A stretch of 34,111 nt of DNA from Acidobacteriota bacterium. Its GTDB lineage: Bacteria; Acidobacteriota; Terriglobia; UBA7540. Position numbers and translations under genes: made by a program. Below are positions 7,619 to 16,303 of the stretch, piece after piece. Every line of letters starts with the position of its first letter. The stretch's first letter is position 1. Under the pieces are notes generated by a model, which saw nothing but the letters and a program-made list of their open reading frames with translations, was not told where the DNA came from and did not search any database. The stretch is taken from assembly GCA_003165315.1 (NCBI GenBank), contig PLSX01000188.1:1-34111 (forward strand), in the 5' to 3' direction.

Positions 7619-8203
7619 TCAGATTCGCGAATAGGGTCGAAGGGCATGAGTTCCCTCTGGAGGGGCGGAAGGTTTAGTTCTCCACCAGAGCCACACCACA
7701 ACTGCGATCATTCCCAGCCATCCAAGCGCCCTCACCAAGGCAGCAATCTGGGTGTCGTGTTCAAGCAAGCCCATTTGCGCGAACATGGTGGCCCAGTCGT
7801 GCTCGACAAAATCCGGGTCTCCCACTGTAAGCAATGGAAGCTCCTGGGCGCGCGCATCCGCCATATAAGTGGCAACGTTCAAGAAGTTTTCAAAGAAGAA
7901 GAAAGAACAAAAAGCTGTGCCCAGGGCCTGGCGCTGAAAGGTAAAATAAACCGCCAACATCACCGGCACACCGAGCTGAAGCAGGGTTCCACCCGCCACC
8001 ATCAAGGTATGGCCGAAGTAGCCGAACAGCAGATGGCCGCCTTCATGAATGGGTATGAACACATAATCGATCAGCAGGTATCCGGATCTGTTGCTGAAAG
8101 CGTATAAGAGGAAGGCGGAGTAAAAGATCACCCAGCCGATGCGAGCGGGTTGGGAAACAGGCTCCCATTTCCTGCTCAGGGGCTCCAGGAATTCAAAGTC
8201 CAT
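7619..8203 (-). CDS. Membrane protein with HEGGH motif (M50B-like putative metallopeptidase)
   Basis: The protein has 194 residues from the ATG at 8203, with AGAGG six bases upstream; a TTG one codon earlier is also possible. Hydrophobic segments lie at about 22-36, 43-52, 63-85, 96-110 and 155-172. The motif HEGGH at 53-57 fits the zinc-binding HEXXH of site-2-type proteases and sits at the edge of a helix, as in M50 enzymes. It is followed by GTLLQLGVPVML, which resembles the glycine-rich second segment of the M50B-like group. A third ligand is not clear, so activity is not proven. The gene follows the DNPH1-like gene by 44 bases on the same strand, and the two are probably cotranscribed. 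It converges with the phosphodiesterase gene. Confidence 0.7.
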   Translation of the reverse strand: MDFEFLEPLSRKWEPVSQPARIGWVIFYSAFLLYAFSNRSGYLLIDYVFIPIHEGGHLLFGYFGHTLMVAGGTLLQLGVPVMLAVYFTFQRQALGTAFCSFFFFENFLNVATYMADARAQELPLLTVGDPDFVEHDWATMFAQMGLLEHDTQIAALVRALGWLGMIAVVVWLWWRTKPSAPPEGTHALRPYSRI

Positions 8204-8247
8204 CAAGATCCTCTAACATAGAATTAGAGCCACCCCGCAATGAGGTC

Positions 8248-8697
8248 TTACCTGGCGATTGCCGATGTTTCTCCTGCTCGGCCAACGTGATTCCGAATGA
8301 ACGACTCAACTTCCTCCGGGCTTGCATAGGGAACAAGCGTGCAGTTCGAGTGCGTATTTCCAGTAATCAGAAATGATAGTTTGTCTATACGATCGCTCTT
8401 AAAGAATAGGATGACCTTCGCTGTGGCTGCCCCCAACAGGTAGCCCGCTTCAAAGCCCACTCCGAAAGACGATCCAGAGGCCTCAGCGATGAAGAGGTCG
8501 CACTGGCGAATCCATGCCATATCGCGTTCGTATACGGCCTGCGGGCCCAGCAGGCTATCTGCGGCTCGCGCACCGTCGTCTACCAAATGCCGGGTCAGAA
8601 CCTCATGGCCCAGGGATTCGAGGCAAGCCACCATTTTCCTGGCCGCTTCGAGGGTTGAGCGGTCGCCCGCAACGGTGAATCCGAAGTAGATTTTCAT
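8248..8697 (-). CDS. DNPH1-like 2'-deoxynucleoside 5'-phosphate N-hydrolase / nucleoside 2-deoxyribosyltransferase family
   Basis: The protein has 149 residues, close to the length of the family. It starts with the beta strand KIYFGFTVAG. It carries the core RDMAWIRQCDLFIAEASG and then SSFGVGFEAGYL (76-87), the conserved GVGxE loop in which Glu83 corresponds to the catalytic glutamate. These enzymes cleave the N-glycosidic bond of deoxynucleoside monophosphates or transfer deoxyribose between bases, acting in nucleotide salvage or in clearing damaged nucleotides. It could clean up modified nucleotides, but context gives no hint of substrate. No strong Shine-Dalgarno is visible. The gene is divergent from ggt. 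Confidence 0.8.
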   Translation of the reverse strand: MKIYFGFTVAGDRSTLEAARKMVACLESLGHEVLTRHLVDDGARAADSLLGPQAVYERDMAWIRQCDLFIAEASGSSFGVGFEAGYLLGAATAKVILFFKSDRIDKLSFLITGNTHSNCTLVPYASPEEVESFIRNHVGRAGETSAIAR

Positions 8698-8826
8698 GGA
8701 AGATTCTCATTCTCATTGAGGCTGACAACCTGGCGGCGGAACAACACAAAGTCAATCGCTTGTCCGGGCGCATCCACCGGGCAATTCTAGCATACCGGCT
8801 CCTGAACCTTCACAAGCTTGCCTGCC

Positions 8827-8855
8827 TTGACGCCCTCCACCTTTTCTCCTACAGT
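8827..8855 (+). promoter_or_regulatory. Candidate sigma-70 promoter of the ggt operon
   Basis: TTGACG at 8827-8832 and TACAGT at 8850-8855 are separated by exactly 17 bases. They lie about 70 bases before the GTG start of ggt, in the divergent intergenic region. Confidence 0.45.
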
Positions 8856-8924
8856 TATTTTTCTGTCAACGCGCGCCCAAGCCCCAAGACCAGGCTATGC
8901 CGCAACCCGCGCAGGTGATTTCTT

Positions 8925-10604
8925 GTGCCCTTCAAACGCCTGATTCTCGCCTCTGAACTTCTCTCTGTTTTGCTGGTGCTTCCTGCGTACGCGCTCACCC
9001 CGGTGAGCGGTCGCAATGGCATGGTGGCTTCCAGCGAGCCACTGGCCAGCCAGGCCGGAGTGGAGATCTTACAGGCGGGCGGAAACGCCGTGGATGCCGC
9101 GGTAGCCGTGGGCTTTGCATTGGCCGTTACCTTCCCGAGAGCGGGAAACCTCGGCGGCGGCGGGTTCATGCTGATTCGCATGAACAACGGCCAGCCAATT
9201 GTAGTGGATTACCGTGAGCAAGCCCCGGCGGCATCCACGCGGGATATGTTTCAGGATGGTCGTGGGAAGCTGGTTCCCCACGCCAGTACCATTGGCGCGC
9301 GCGCGGTGGGAACTCCCGGCACGGTCATGGGACTGGCCATGGCGGAAGAGAAGTATGGCCGTTTGGGTCTTGCCCGCGTGATGGCCCCGGCAATTCGCCT
9401 GGCGCGGGATGGATTCACCGTCAGCGATTCATTCGCAGAGAGTATTCGCTCAGAGCGCAGCCTATTGGAGAAGTTTGACGGCACGCGCCGAATCTTCCTG
9501 CGCAGCGGAAGACTCTACCAGCCCGGAGACGTCTTCCGCCAACCTGACCTGGCACGCACCCTTGCCAACATCGCCAAGCACGGCCCCCAAGCTTTTTATT
9601 CCGGCGCCCCGGCCAAGGCCATCGTCGCCACCATGCAGAAATACAATGGCCTGATTACGCACGACGATCTGGAGCAGTACCAGGCAAAGCTGCGTGCGCC
9701 GTTGCTGGGGCATTTCCGCGGCTTTGACATTCTCAGCGCTCCACCGCCCAGCGCCGGAGGGACACTGCTGATTGAAATGCTGAACATCCTCGACCCACTT
9801 GATTTGAGCGCGCCGAACTCCTATCCATCGATCCATTTATTAGCCGAGGCGATGCGCCGCGCTTATGCTGACCGTGCCACTTATCTGGGCGATGCGGATT
9901 TTTCCAAGGTGCCGGTGGCTGGACTTACATCGCCCCGCTACGCCGCAAAGTTGCGTGAGGAAATCCTCGCGGCACCTCCGGATGCGCCCATTCGGGCGGG
10001 CGACCCGCAGAGTTTCGAATCCAACGCCACTACGCACTTTTCCGTTGTTGACGCGGAGGGAAACGCGGTAGCCAATACCTATACTCTGAACGGATGGTTT
10101 GGCTGCGGTGTGACCGTGGAAGGCGCAGGATTTCTGCTGAATAACGAAATGGATGATTTCACCACCAAGCCTGGTTCCCCCAACCTTTTTGGGCTGGTGC
10201 AGGGTGAAGCCAACGCTATCGCTCCGCGCAAACGTCCACTTTCTTCCATGACCCCCACCATCGTTCTCTCCGATGGAAAAGTGAGGCTGGTGCTGGGCTC
10301 TCCCGGCGGCAGCACGATCACCAACACGGTTTTACAGGTTTTGCTTAACGTTCTGGTTTATAAGATGGATGTTCTACAGGCCGTTGCCTCGCCCCGCTTC
10401 CATGATCAGTGGTCCCCGGACTTGTTAAGCTTGGAGCGCGAGGGATTCTCTTCTGATACTATCAAAATGCTTCAGAAGGCAGGCTATCCTGTGAACTTCC
10501 GCGACAATATGGGCGACTGCGAAGTCATCGAGATTGACTCGCAGTCGGGGTGGCGGTTTGGGGCGTCTGATCCCCGGGGCGATGGAAAGGCGGTTGGATA
10601 CTGA
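8925..10604 (+). CDS. ggt: Gamma-glutamyltranspeptidase
   Basis: The protein has 559 residues. The start is GTG, with AGGTGA about seven bases upstream. A signal peptide (residues 1-24, ending PAYA) sends it outside the cytoplasm. The Ntn-hydrolase proenzyme is complete: the large subunit begins near GRNGMVASSEPLASQAG, and the self-cleavage site is SNATTHFSVVD, where Thr369 becomes the catalytic N-terminus of the small subunit. The small subunit keeps NNEMDDF, KRPLSSMTPT and the GSPGGS loop that binds the gamma-glutamyl group. The enzyme hydrolyses or transfers the gamma-glutamyl group of glutathione and related peptides, recovering glutamate and cysteinylglycine. It is the first gene of an overlapping set: its TGA shares a base with the next ATG. 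Confidence 0.96.
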   Translation: MPFKRLILASELLSVLLVLPAYALTPVSGRNGMVASSEPLASQAGVEILQAGGNAVDAAVAVGFALAVTFPRAGNLGGGGFMLIRMNNGQPIVVDYREQAPAASTRDMFQDGRGKLVPHASTIGARAVGTPGTVMGLAMAEEKYGRLGLARVMAPAIRLARDGFTVSDSFAESIRSERSLLEKFDGTRRIFLRSGRLYQPGDVFRQPDLARTLANIAKHGPQAFYSGAPAKAIVATMQKYNGLITHDDLEQYQAKLRAPLLGHFRGFDILSAPPPSAGGTLLIEMLNILDPLDLSAPNSYPSIHLLAEAMRRAYADRATYLGDADFSKVPVAGLTSPRYAAKLREEILAAPPDAPIRAGDPQSFESNATTHFSVVDAEGNAVANTYTLNGWFGCGVTVEGAGFLLNNEMDDFTTKPGSPNLFGLVQGEANAIAPRKRPLSSMTPTIVLSDGKVRLVLGSPGGSTITNTVLQVLLNVLVYKMDVLQAVASPRFHDQWSPDLLSLEREGFSSDTIKMLQKAGYPVNFRDNMGDCEVIEIDSQSGWRFGASDPRGDGKAVGY

Positions 10605-11434
10605 TGGAATACGGTCTCTCCACTTACCTTTATGTGAATGAGCGGCTCACTTCGTACACTCTCGATAAGATATTGGGGGCGGGATTCCAATACATTGAGC
10701 TGTTTGCGGCGCGCCAACATCTGGACTATACCGACCGTAACCAAGTGCGCGATGTGGCCCAGTGGTTTCGCGACCATCAAGTGAAGCTGCATTCGGTCCA
10801 CGCCCCGCTTTACGCCGACGCGAAATGGGGTCAGTTGGGCGGGTTGGCAGTTTCCGTCGCCTATCTGGAGCGCCGACTGCGAATCGATTCGATGGACGAA
10901 ATCAAACGTGCCCTCGACCTTGCTGACCATCTGCCTTTTCGCTATCTGATCGTGCACATGGGTTTGCCGGACGAGGAATATGATCTGAATAAATTCGATG
11001 CGGTTATGACGTCACTTGAGCATCTGAAGGTTTTTGCCAAAGACCGTGGCGTGCAGTTGCTTCTTGAGAATATTCCCAATGAACTGGGCACCCCCGAGCG
11101 TTTGGTGGAGTTTCTTCAATACACCCGCTTGAACGTAAAAATTTGCTTCGATACCGGACACGCTCACATGACCCATGGCCTTCATCCGGCGTTTGAAACC
11201 CTGCGACCCCATATTGCTTCCACTCACGTCCATGATAATCGCGGCGAAAAGGACGATCATCTGATGCCCTTTGACGGCGACATTGATTGGACAGAAGCGG
11301 TTCGCGACCTGCGGCGCGGCGAAGGGCAGTTTCCTGCGATCTTTGAAGTTCGCGATGGCGGGCACGAAACGGCGAGCCTTTCACGCCTGGCCGAGGTCAT
11401 GGAGCGCATGGAAAGCATCCCTGAGGAGGACTAA
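10604..11434 (+). CDS. Sugar phosphate isomerase/epimerase, xylose-isomerase-like TIM barrel
   Basis: The protein has 276 residues. It starts at the ATG overlapping the ggt stop (TGATG), so translation is coupled. The fold is the AP-endonuclease-2 / xylose-isomerase-like barrel. Metal ligands are placed as usual: Glu155 in LLLENIPNE, Asp183 and His186 in CFDTGHAHM, His210 and Asp211 in THVHDN, and Glu248 in IFEVRDG. Members isomerise or epimerise sugars or keto-acids, or act as AP endonucleases or inosose dehydratases. I cannot separate these here. It lacks a signal peptide. asnS begins one base after its stop codon. Confidence 0.85.
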   Translation: MEYGLSTYLYVNERLTSYTLDKILGAGFQYIELFAARQHLDYTDRNQVRDVAQWFRDHQVKLHSVHAPLYADAKWGQLGGLAVSVAYLERRLRIDSMDEIKRALDLADHLPFRYLIVHMGLPDEEYDLNKFDAVMTSLEHLKVFAKDRGVQLLLENIPNELGTPERLVEFLQYTRLNVKICFDTGHAHMTHGLHPAFETLRPHIASTHVHDNRGEKDDHLMPFDGDIDWTEAVRDLRRGEGQFPAIFEVRDGGHETASLSRLAEVMERMESIPEED

Positions 11435-11435
11435 T

Positions 11436-12740
11436 TTGCCACCTATCGTAGAAATACGCCAAGTTTCCGAACATGCGGGCCAGGAAGTAGTACTGCAAGG
11501 CTGGCTCTATAACCTGCGGGAAAGCGGCAAACTGCTCTTCCCGTTATTCCGCGACGGCACGGGAATCATTCAGGGCGTGGTTGTAAAGAGTGCTGTGCCT
11601 CCGGAGGTTTTTGAATCCGTGCGGGGATTGACGCAGGAGTCTTCACTGCGCGTCACCGGCAAGGTGCGGGCGGATAAGCGCGCACCCGGCGGCTTTGAAT
11701 TGGACGTTGTGAATGTCGAGGTGTTGCAGCGGGTTCCGGCTGAGACGCCTTATCCCATTACCCCCAAGGACCACGGCATTGAATTCCTGATGGATCACAG
11801 GCACTTGTGGCTGCGCTCCACACGGCAGCGCGCCATCCTGGGCGTACGCCACGAGATCATTAAGGCCGTGCGCGACTTCTTTGACAATCGCGGCTTCACC
11901 CTGGTTGACACGCCCATCTTCACCCCCGCCGCATGTGAGGGCACCACTACACTCTTCGAAGTGAACTACTTTGAGGAAAAGGCCTACCTGACCCAATCCG
12001 GCCAGCTCTATAACGAAGCGGCTGCCATGGCCGTAGGCAAGACTTACTGCTTCGGCCCCACATTCCGTGCGGAAAAATCGAAGACCCGCCGCCACCTGAC
12101 TGAGTTCTGGATGGTTGAGCCAGAGGTCGCCTACGCACACCTCGACGACGCCATGACACTGGGTGAGGAGATGGTGGCCTTTATCGTCGAACGTGTGCTG
12201 GAAAAGCGGCGGCCGGAACTTCAGATCCTGGAGCGAAACGTCGAGAATCTGGAAAAAATAAAGACCCCTTTTCCGCGAATGACCTACGACGAGGCCGTGA
12301 AAATCCTCCAGAGTAAGGGAAGTGAAATTCAGTGGGGTGGTGACTTCGGCGCCACAGATGAAACCATGCTTTCAGAGGGATCGGACAAGCCGCTGCTGGT
12401 GCATCGCTATCCCAGCCAGGTAAAGGCATTTTACATGGCGCCTGATCCTGAGCGTCCAGAGGTGGCGCTGTGTGTCGATATGCTTGCGCCCGAAGGCTAT
12501 GGTGAAGTCATCGGCGGCGGTGAGCGTCTGGCTGACCTCGCTCTGCTCGAGCAGCGTATCGATGAACACAAATTGCCACGAAAGGCGTTTGAGTGGTATC
12601 TCGATCTGCGCCGATACGGCACTGTGCCGCATGCGGGTTTCGGAATGGGCATTGAGCGTGCCGTGGCCTGGATCTGCGGGCTTGAACACGTGCGTGAGAC
12701 GATTCCCTTCGCGCGCATGTTGAACCGTTTGACGCCATAA
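11436..12740 (+). CDS. asnS: Asparaginyl-tRNA synthetase
   Basis: The protein has 434 residues. The start is TTG at 11436, chosen because GAGGAGGA ends five bases before it and because the OB-fold begins there; upstream codons belong to the previous gene in another frame. The N-terminal OB anticodon-binding domain ([16 protein letters not shown] to about residue 105) is followed by the class IIb catalytic core. It has motif 2 ([21 protein letters not shown] region, about 211-231, with the preceding SGQLYNEAA) and motif 3 ([16 protein letters not shown], about 404-419). The spacing and the TEFWMVEPE motif fit AsnRS rather than AspRS. It charges tRNA-Asn directly with asparagine. It is the last gene of the ggt operon. 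The unusual TTG start may limit its level in that operon. Confidence 0.94.
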   Translation: MPPIVEIRQVSEHAGQEVVLQGWLYNLRESGKLLFPLFRDGTGIIQGVVVKSAVPPEVFESVRGLTQESSLRVTGKVRADKRAPGGFELDVVNVEVLQRVPAETPYPITPKDHGIEFLMDHRHLWLRSTRQRAILGVRHEIIKAVRDFFDNRGFTLVDTPIFTPAACEGTTTLFEVNYFEEKAYLTQSGQLYNEAAAMAVGKTYCFGPTFRAEKSKTRRHLTEFWMVEPEVAYAHLDDAMTLGEEMVAFIVERVLEKRRPELQILERNVENLEKIKTPFPRMTYDEAVKILQSKGSEIQWGGDFGATDETMLSEGSDKPLLVHRYPSQVKAFYMAPDPERPEVALCVDMLAPEGYGEVIGGGERLADLALLEQRIDEHKLPRKAFEWYLDLRRYGTVPHAGFGMGIERAVAWICGLEHVRETIPFARMLNRLTP

Positions 12741-12813
12741 TGGTCAATTGGTGGCATCGTGGCGGTACAGATTCCCTTCATATGAGGCTTACAGAGTGGA
12801 TGGAATCCCCGCG

Positions 12814-12849
12814 TTGACATATTGATGTCTTATTGATATGTTTTGATGC
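12814..12849 (+). promoter_or_regulatory. vapBC promoter with phased ttgat repeats; possible leaderless start
   Basis: TTGACA at 12814-12819 and TATGTT at 12837-12842 are 17 bases apart. Transcription would begin at about 12849-12850, which is the vapB ATG itself, and no Shine-Dalgarno precedes it. Three copies of ttgat (12822, 12833, 12843) recur every 10-11 bases on one face of the helix across the -10 region, a good layout for a ribbon-helix-helix autorepressor. Confidence 0.5.
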
Positions 12850-13101
12850 ATGAGAACTACGATACGGCTTGAGGATCGCCTCCTGATCGAGGCCAAGAAA
12901 CGGGCTGCGGAAAAGGGCACTACCTTGACTGCGCTCATTGAGGATAGCCTTCGCGAGACGCTAGCACGACGGGTGCCTCCCGCACCGAGAAAGAGATTTC
13001 GGGTGATAACTTTTGGTGAAGGAGGGCTGCAGCCCGGTGTTGACCTGGATGACACCTCCTCGCTCCTTGATCGCATGGACGGATTTGATGGTACTAATTG
13101 A
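12850..13101 (+). CDS. vapB: VapB-type ribbon-helix-helix antitoxin
   Basis: The protein has 83 residues. The N-terminal MRTTIRLEDRLLIEAKKRA, followed by EKGTTLTALIEDSLRETL, is a ribbon-helix-helix DNA-binding domain (beta strand 2-8, helices about 9-20 and 26-40). The proline-rich linker and acidic tail (GVDLDDTSSLLDRMD) are the usual toxin-binding part. Its stop overlaps the toxin gene by 14 bases. It should bind the repeats in its own promoter and neutralise the PIN-domain toxin. The start is at or within a base of the predicted transcription start. Confidence 0.85.
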   Translation: MRTTIRLEDRLLIEAKKRAAEKGTTLTALIEDSLRETLARRVPPAPRKRFRVITFGEGGLQPGVDLDDTSSLLDRMDGFDGTN

Positions 13102-13516
13102 CACAAACGTACTCGTCTATGCGCACCGAACGGACTCGCCAAACCATACCGCATATCGCAAATGGATGGAGGGACAAATCAATTCGGATCAGCCATTTGG
13201 AATGGCTGATATGGTGCTTTCGTCATTCCTTAGAATTGTGACTCACCCTAAAATTTTCCGTTCTCCAACTTCCCTGGAAACTGCGATTCAGTACGTCGTA
13301 GGTCTGCGCAGTAGGCAGAATTGTGTGATGATGTCTCCGGGGCCCCGGCACTGGGAAATCTTCGAGCAGCTTTGCAGGCAAACAGGTGCTAAGGGCAACC
13401 TTATTCCTGATGCATATTTGGCAGCGTTGGCCATTGAGTCTGGCAGCGAATGGATCACCGCTGATCGTGACTTTAGCCGGTTTCCTGTCTTACGATGGCG
13501 TCACCCGCTGGTTTAG
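13088..13516 (+). CDS. vapC: VapC-type PIN-domain ribonuclease toxin
   Basis: The protein has 142 residues from the ATG at 13088, which gives the canonical N-terminus MVLIDTNVLVYA; a longer frame upstream would lie inside vapB. Acidic PIN residues are Asp5 (IDTN), Asp41 in place of the more usual Glu before the helix VLSSFLRIVTHPKIF, Asp108 (PDAYLAALA) and Asp117/Asp119 (TADRDFSRF). Members with this VTHPxxF and DRDFxRFxxLxWxxPL layout form a known VapC subgroup that cuts tRNA or rRNA. The gene overlaps vapB by 14 bases. The pair lies between the asnS operon and arginase, and arginase starts only 23 bases after the vapC stop. Confidence 0.86.
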   Translation: MVLIDTNVLVYAHRTDSPNHTAYRKWMEGQINSDQPFGMADMVLSSFLRIVTHPKIFRSPTSLETAIQYVVGLRSRQNCVMMSPGPRHWEIFEQLCRQTGAKGNLIPDAYLAALAIESGSEWITADRDFSRFPVLRWRHPLV

Positions 13517-13539
13517 GTTCGGTTACCTTGGAGGGTATC

Positions 13540-14448
13540 ATGTTGAGAATCAGAGTACTCGGTGTTCCGTTAGACCTTGGCCAGGAGCGTCGTGGTGTGG
13601 ATATGGGACCGTCGGCAGTGCGCGCCGCGGGACTCAATCAGGCCTTAAAGAGTTTGGGACATGATGTGCAGGACGCCGGCAACATTCACGTCCGACTACC
13701 GGAAGAGCAGCCCTTCGGCAGTCAGAGTGCCAAATACCTGAAGGAGATCGCCGAGACGTCCCAGGAGGTTGCCGAACGCACTCGCCAGACACTGGCGGAT
13801 GGCTACTTTCCCCTGTCGCTCGGTGGGGATCACTCGATGGCTGTCGGCACAATAGCGGGCGTTGCCAAGTTCTATCACGATCGCAATCAGGAGATAGGTT
13901 GTCTTTGGATTGATGCGCACGCTGATATGAACACGCCGGAGACCAGTCCGAGCGGCAATATTCACGGCATGCCGTTTGCCGCGAGCCTCGGTCACGGACC
14001 GGAATCCTTGACGAACATTTTCGGATTCGCCCCAAAATTGAAGGCGAAAAATTGTGCGCTGATCGGTATTCGCGACTTGGACGGGCACGAGCGGCAGGTG
14101 GTTCGCGGCTCGGGAGTCAACCTCTTTACCATGCGCGAAATCGATGAGATGGGCATGCGCAATGTCATGGATCGTGCCCTCACTATGGTTACGAAAGGCA
14201 CTGCGGGATTCGTTGTGTCGTTTGACATGGACGTGGTCGATCCCGATGACGCCCCAGGTGTGGGTACCCCCGTCCGCGGCGGAATTACTTACCGGGAGGC
14301 GCACCTGGCGCTCGAAATGATCGCGGACAGTGGGAAAATGCTGGCATTTGAACTGGTTGAGATTAACCCTATCATTGATGTTATGAACAAAACCGCGATT
14401 CTCGGTGTAGGCTTCACCGCGTCGGCCCTGGGAAAGAGAATTTTGTGA
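13540..14448 (+). CDS. rocF: Arginase
   Basis: The protein has 302 residues from the ATG at 13540, with GGAGGG four bases upstream; this is the normal arginase length. All manganese-binding motifs are present: GGDHSM (95-100, His98), DAHADM (125-130), GNIHGM (139-144) and SFDMDVVDPDDAPGVGTP (Asp229, Asp231). The ureohydrolase signature and the GNIHGMPF loop favour arginase over agmatinase. It hydrolyses arginine to ornithine and urea. Translation is likely coupled to ddl, whose GTG overlaps this stop by four bases. It may be read through from the vapBC promoter because the gap is only 23 bases. Some relatives act as formiminoglutamase, but the motif set here is arginase-like. Confidence 0.92.
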   Translation: MLRIRVLGVPLDLGQERRGVDMGPSAVRAAGLNQALKSLGHDVQDAGNIHVRLPEEQPFGSQSAKYLKEIAETSQEVAERTRQTLADGYFPLSLGGDHSMAVGTIAGVAKFYHDRNQEIGCLWIDAHADMNTPETSPSGNIHGMPFAASLGHGPESLTNIFGFAPKLKAKNCALIGIRDLDGHERQVVRGSGVNLFTMREIDEMGMRNVMDRALTMVTKGTAGFVVSFDMDVVDPDDAPGVGTPVRGGITYREAHLALEMIADSGKMLAFELVEINPIIDVMNKTAILGVGFTASALGKRIL

Positions 14449-15560
14449 CCAGAAAAGTCTCCGTGGGAATTTTGTTTGGCGGGCGTTCAGGCGAACACGA
14501 TGTGTCTCTGCAATCCGCGGCGTCAGTAATCAAAGCGCTCGATCCGTCGAAGTATGAAATCGTGCCGATTGGGATTACCCAAGAAGGACATTGGCGAGTT
14601 GGATCAGGCCACTTGCAGCCTTTAGCCGAAGTTCTGAAAACTGGCGCGCCCGTTACCCCCTCTGCAGACCCAACAGGCCCCAAGCTCCTGCCGCTTGCTT
14701 CGACACGTCAACCCGCGAAAGCGATTCCGCCCCTCGACATTGTTTTTCCGGTTCTCCATGGGACCTTTGGCGAAGATGGTACCGTCCAGGGACTCCTGGA
14801 GTTGACGAATCTTCCCTACGTTGGAGCCGGCGTGCTTGCCTCAGCAACCGGCATGGATAAGGACGTGATGAAGCGCTTGTTTCGGGACGCGGGCCTTCCC
14901 GTAATTCCCTGGCAACTTATTCTGCGCGCCGACTGGGAAAGCCATCCCTTAATCGTCCGTAAACGGATCGAGACGCACCTTCGCTACCCCTTGTTTGTGA
15001 AACCTGTGAACATGGGGTCTTCTGTGGGGATCAGCAAGGTTCATAATCGGCGCGAACTAGCCGCCGCCTTGAATCTGGCCGCGCAATACGACCGGAAACT
15101 GCTGGTTGAAAATGGAATCGATGCTCGCGAGATCGAATGCTCAGTGCTGGGGAATGATCGTCCCCAGGCGTCCGTGCCGGGTGAAGTGGTGCCGGTAAAC
15201 GAGTTCTATGACTATGAGGCCAAATATATCAAGGAAGGTTCCGAACTCGTCATTCCGGCGCGACTCACGGCGCGACAGTCAAAACAGGTGCGGGAGGTCG
15301 CCATCAGTGCTTTCCGGGCTGTAGACGCCGCCGGCATGGGCAGAGTGGATTTTCTGCTTGATCGTAAGACGGGCAAGGTATTCTTGAATGAGATCAACAC
15401 CATTCCAGGATTTACCTCCATCAGCATGTATCCCAAGCTTTGGGAGGCGAGCGGCCTTCCTTACCCACAGCTTCTCGACCGCCTGATCGAACTGGCCCTC
15501 GAACGCCACAGGGAAAAGTCACGCACCAGATTTACCTATTCGCCGCATACCCACAACTGA
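14445..15560 (+). CDS. ddl: D-alanine--D-alanine ligase
   Basis: The protein has 371 residues. The GTG start lies in the GTGA overlap with arginase. The N-terminal domain begins VSVGILFGGRSGEHDVSLQ, the classical Ddl signature with the Glu that binds the first D-Ala. PIGITQEGHW and FPVLHGTFGEDGTVQGLLE follow, then the ATP-grasp domain with FVKPVNMGSSVGISKV and the C-terminal GMGRVDFLLD and LNEINTIPGFT, where Glu and Asn bind the magnesium ions. It joins two D-alanines for peptidoglycan synthesis. The length and insert match the DdlA-like long form rather than DdlB. Nothing suggests a D-lactate-specific Van ligase. No murein cluster genes are nearby. Confidence 0.95.
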   Translation: MTRKVSVGILFGGRSGEHDVSLQSAASVIKALDPSKYEIVPIGITQEGHWRVGSGHLQPLAEVLKTGAPVTPSADPTGPKLLPLASTRQPAKAIPPLDIVFPVLHGTFGEDGTVQGLLELTNLPYVGAGVLASATGMDKDVMKRLFRDAGLPVIPWQLILRADWESHPLIVRKRIETHLRYPLFVKPVNMGSSVGISKVHNRRELAAALNLAAQYDRKLLVENGIDAREIECSVLGNDRPQASVPGEVVPVNEFYDYEAKYIKEGSELVIPARLTARQSKQVREVAISAFRAVDAAGMGRVDFLLDRKTGKVFLNEINTIPGFTSISMYPKLWEASGLPYPQLLDRLIELALERHREKSRTRFTYSPHTHN

Positions 15561-15590
15561 ATTTGCAATTCTTCCGGATCATCGCCCCTC

Positions 15591-15638
15591 TTGACTTGCT
15601 TCAGTGTCCTGTGATATTTAACTATCTGGTTAGTTAAA
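15591..15638 (+). promoter_or_regulatory. Promoter and palindromic operator of the efflux operon
   Basis: TTGACT at 15591-15596 pairs with TATTTA at 15615-15620 after 18 bases. A perfect inverted repeat, tttaacta (15617-15624) and tagttaaa (15631-15638) around six bases, starts within the -10 and ends on the A of the regulator's ATG. Binding of a TetR dimer there would block both polymerase and ribosome. There is no Shine-Dalgarno. Confidence 0.7.
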
Positions 15639-16303
15639 TGGCGAAACGGGCTACCCAAAAGGAAATTCCAGCGCACGCGAGGCACCGGGACAGTGTAGAG
15701 TCGCGTGCCACCATCTTGAAGGCGGCGGAGCGCATTTACGCAGAATGCGGATTGGCGGGGGCGCGAACTGAAGCCATTGCCGCCGCCGCCGGTGTGAACA
15801 AAGCCTTGTTGTATTATTACTTCAAGAGCAAGGAAGGGCTCTACCAGGCGGTGGTGGGTTCGCAGTTGCAGGAATTTCAACAGCAAGCACGTGAAGTGCT
15901 GTCGGCGAGGGGGCCGGCGGGGCCGATCCTCATGCGCTATGTGAGCTATCATTTCGACTTTATCGGGACGCATCCCAATTATCCCCGCATCTTCCAGCGG
16001 ATGATGATGGAAGGTGATCGGGCTTTGGAGAGGACTATTCGCGAGCACTCAATCCCACTTAAGCGGCTGTTGGTGGCTTTGCTTGAGCGTGGGATGAGGT
16101 CGGGGGAATTCCGGCGCGTGGACAAGGCGCACGCAATCGTTTCCATTGCCGGCTTGGCCGCGCATTATTTCAATATCGCTCCCGCCCTCAGGCTGGTTAC
16201 CGGTCAGGACCCTTACAGCAAGGCAAATTTGGCGACGAGGAAAGCGGAGGTCTTGGAATTCATCCGCTACGCACTCTTTCGTCATCCGGAGGCTGCTGCG
16301 TAA
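15638..16303 (+). CDS. TetR-family transcriptional regulator
   Basis: The protein has 221 residues. The helix-turn-helix domain covers about 20-66 (SRATILKAAERIYAECG, then GARTEAIAAAAGVNKALLYYYFKSKEGLYQAVV), a textbook TetR N-terminus. The remainder is the all-helical ligand and dimerisation domain. The ATG at 15638 lies inside the downstream half of a palindromic operator, so the gene almost certainly represses itself and the three transport genes behind it. Its stop overlaps the ATG of the membrane fusion protein (TAATG). The inducer is probably one of the compounds the pump exports, but the sequence does not say which. Confidence 0.9.
   Translation: MAKRATQKEIPAHARHRDSVESRATILKAAERIYAECGLAGARTEAIAAAAGVNKALLYYYFKSKEGLYQAVVGSQLQEFQQQAREVLSARGPAGPILMRYVSYHFDFIGTHPNYPRIFQRMMMEGDRALERTIREHSIPLKRLLVALLERGMRSGEFRRVDKAHAIVSIAGLAAHYFNIAPALRLVTGQDPYSKANLATRKAEVLEFIRYALFRHPEAAA

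Noticed and set aside
14570..14590. A further copy of the ggggattaccc repeat inside ddl
   Set aside because: The match (gggattacccaagaag) encodes PIGITQEG, a conserved Ddl motif, so the resemblance is coincidental.
14445..15560. Vancomycin-resistance-type D-Ala-D-Lac ligase
   Set aside because: Overall motifs and length fit an ordinary Ddl, and there are no vanH, vanX or vanRS-like neighbours.
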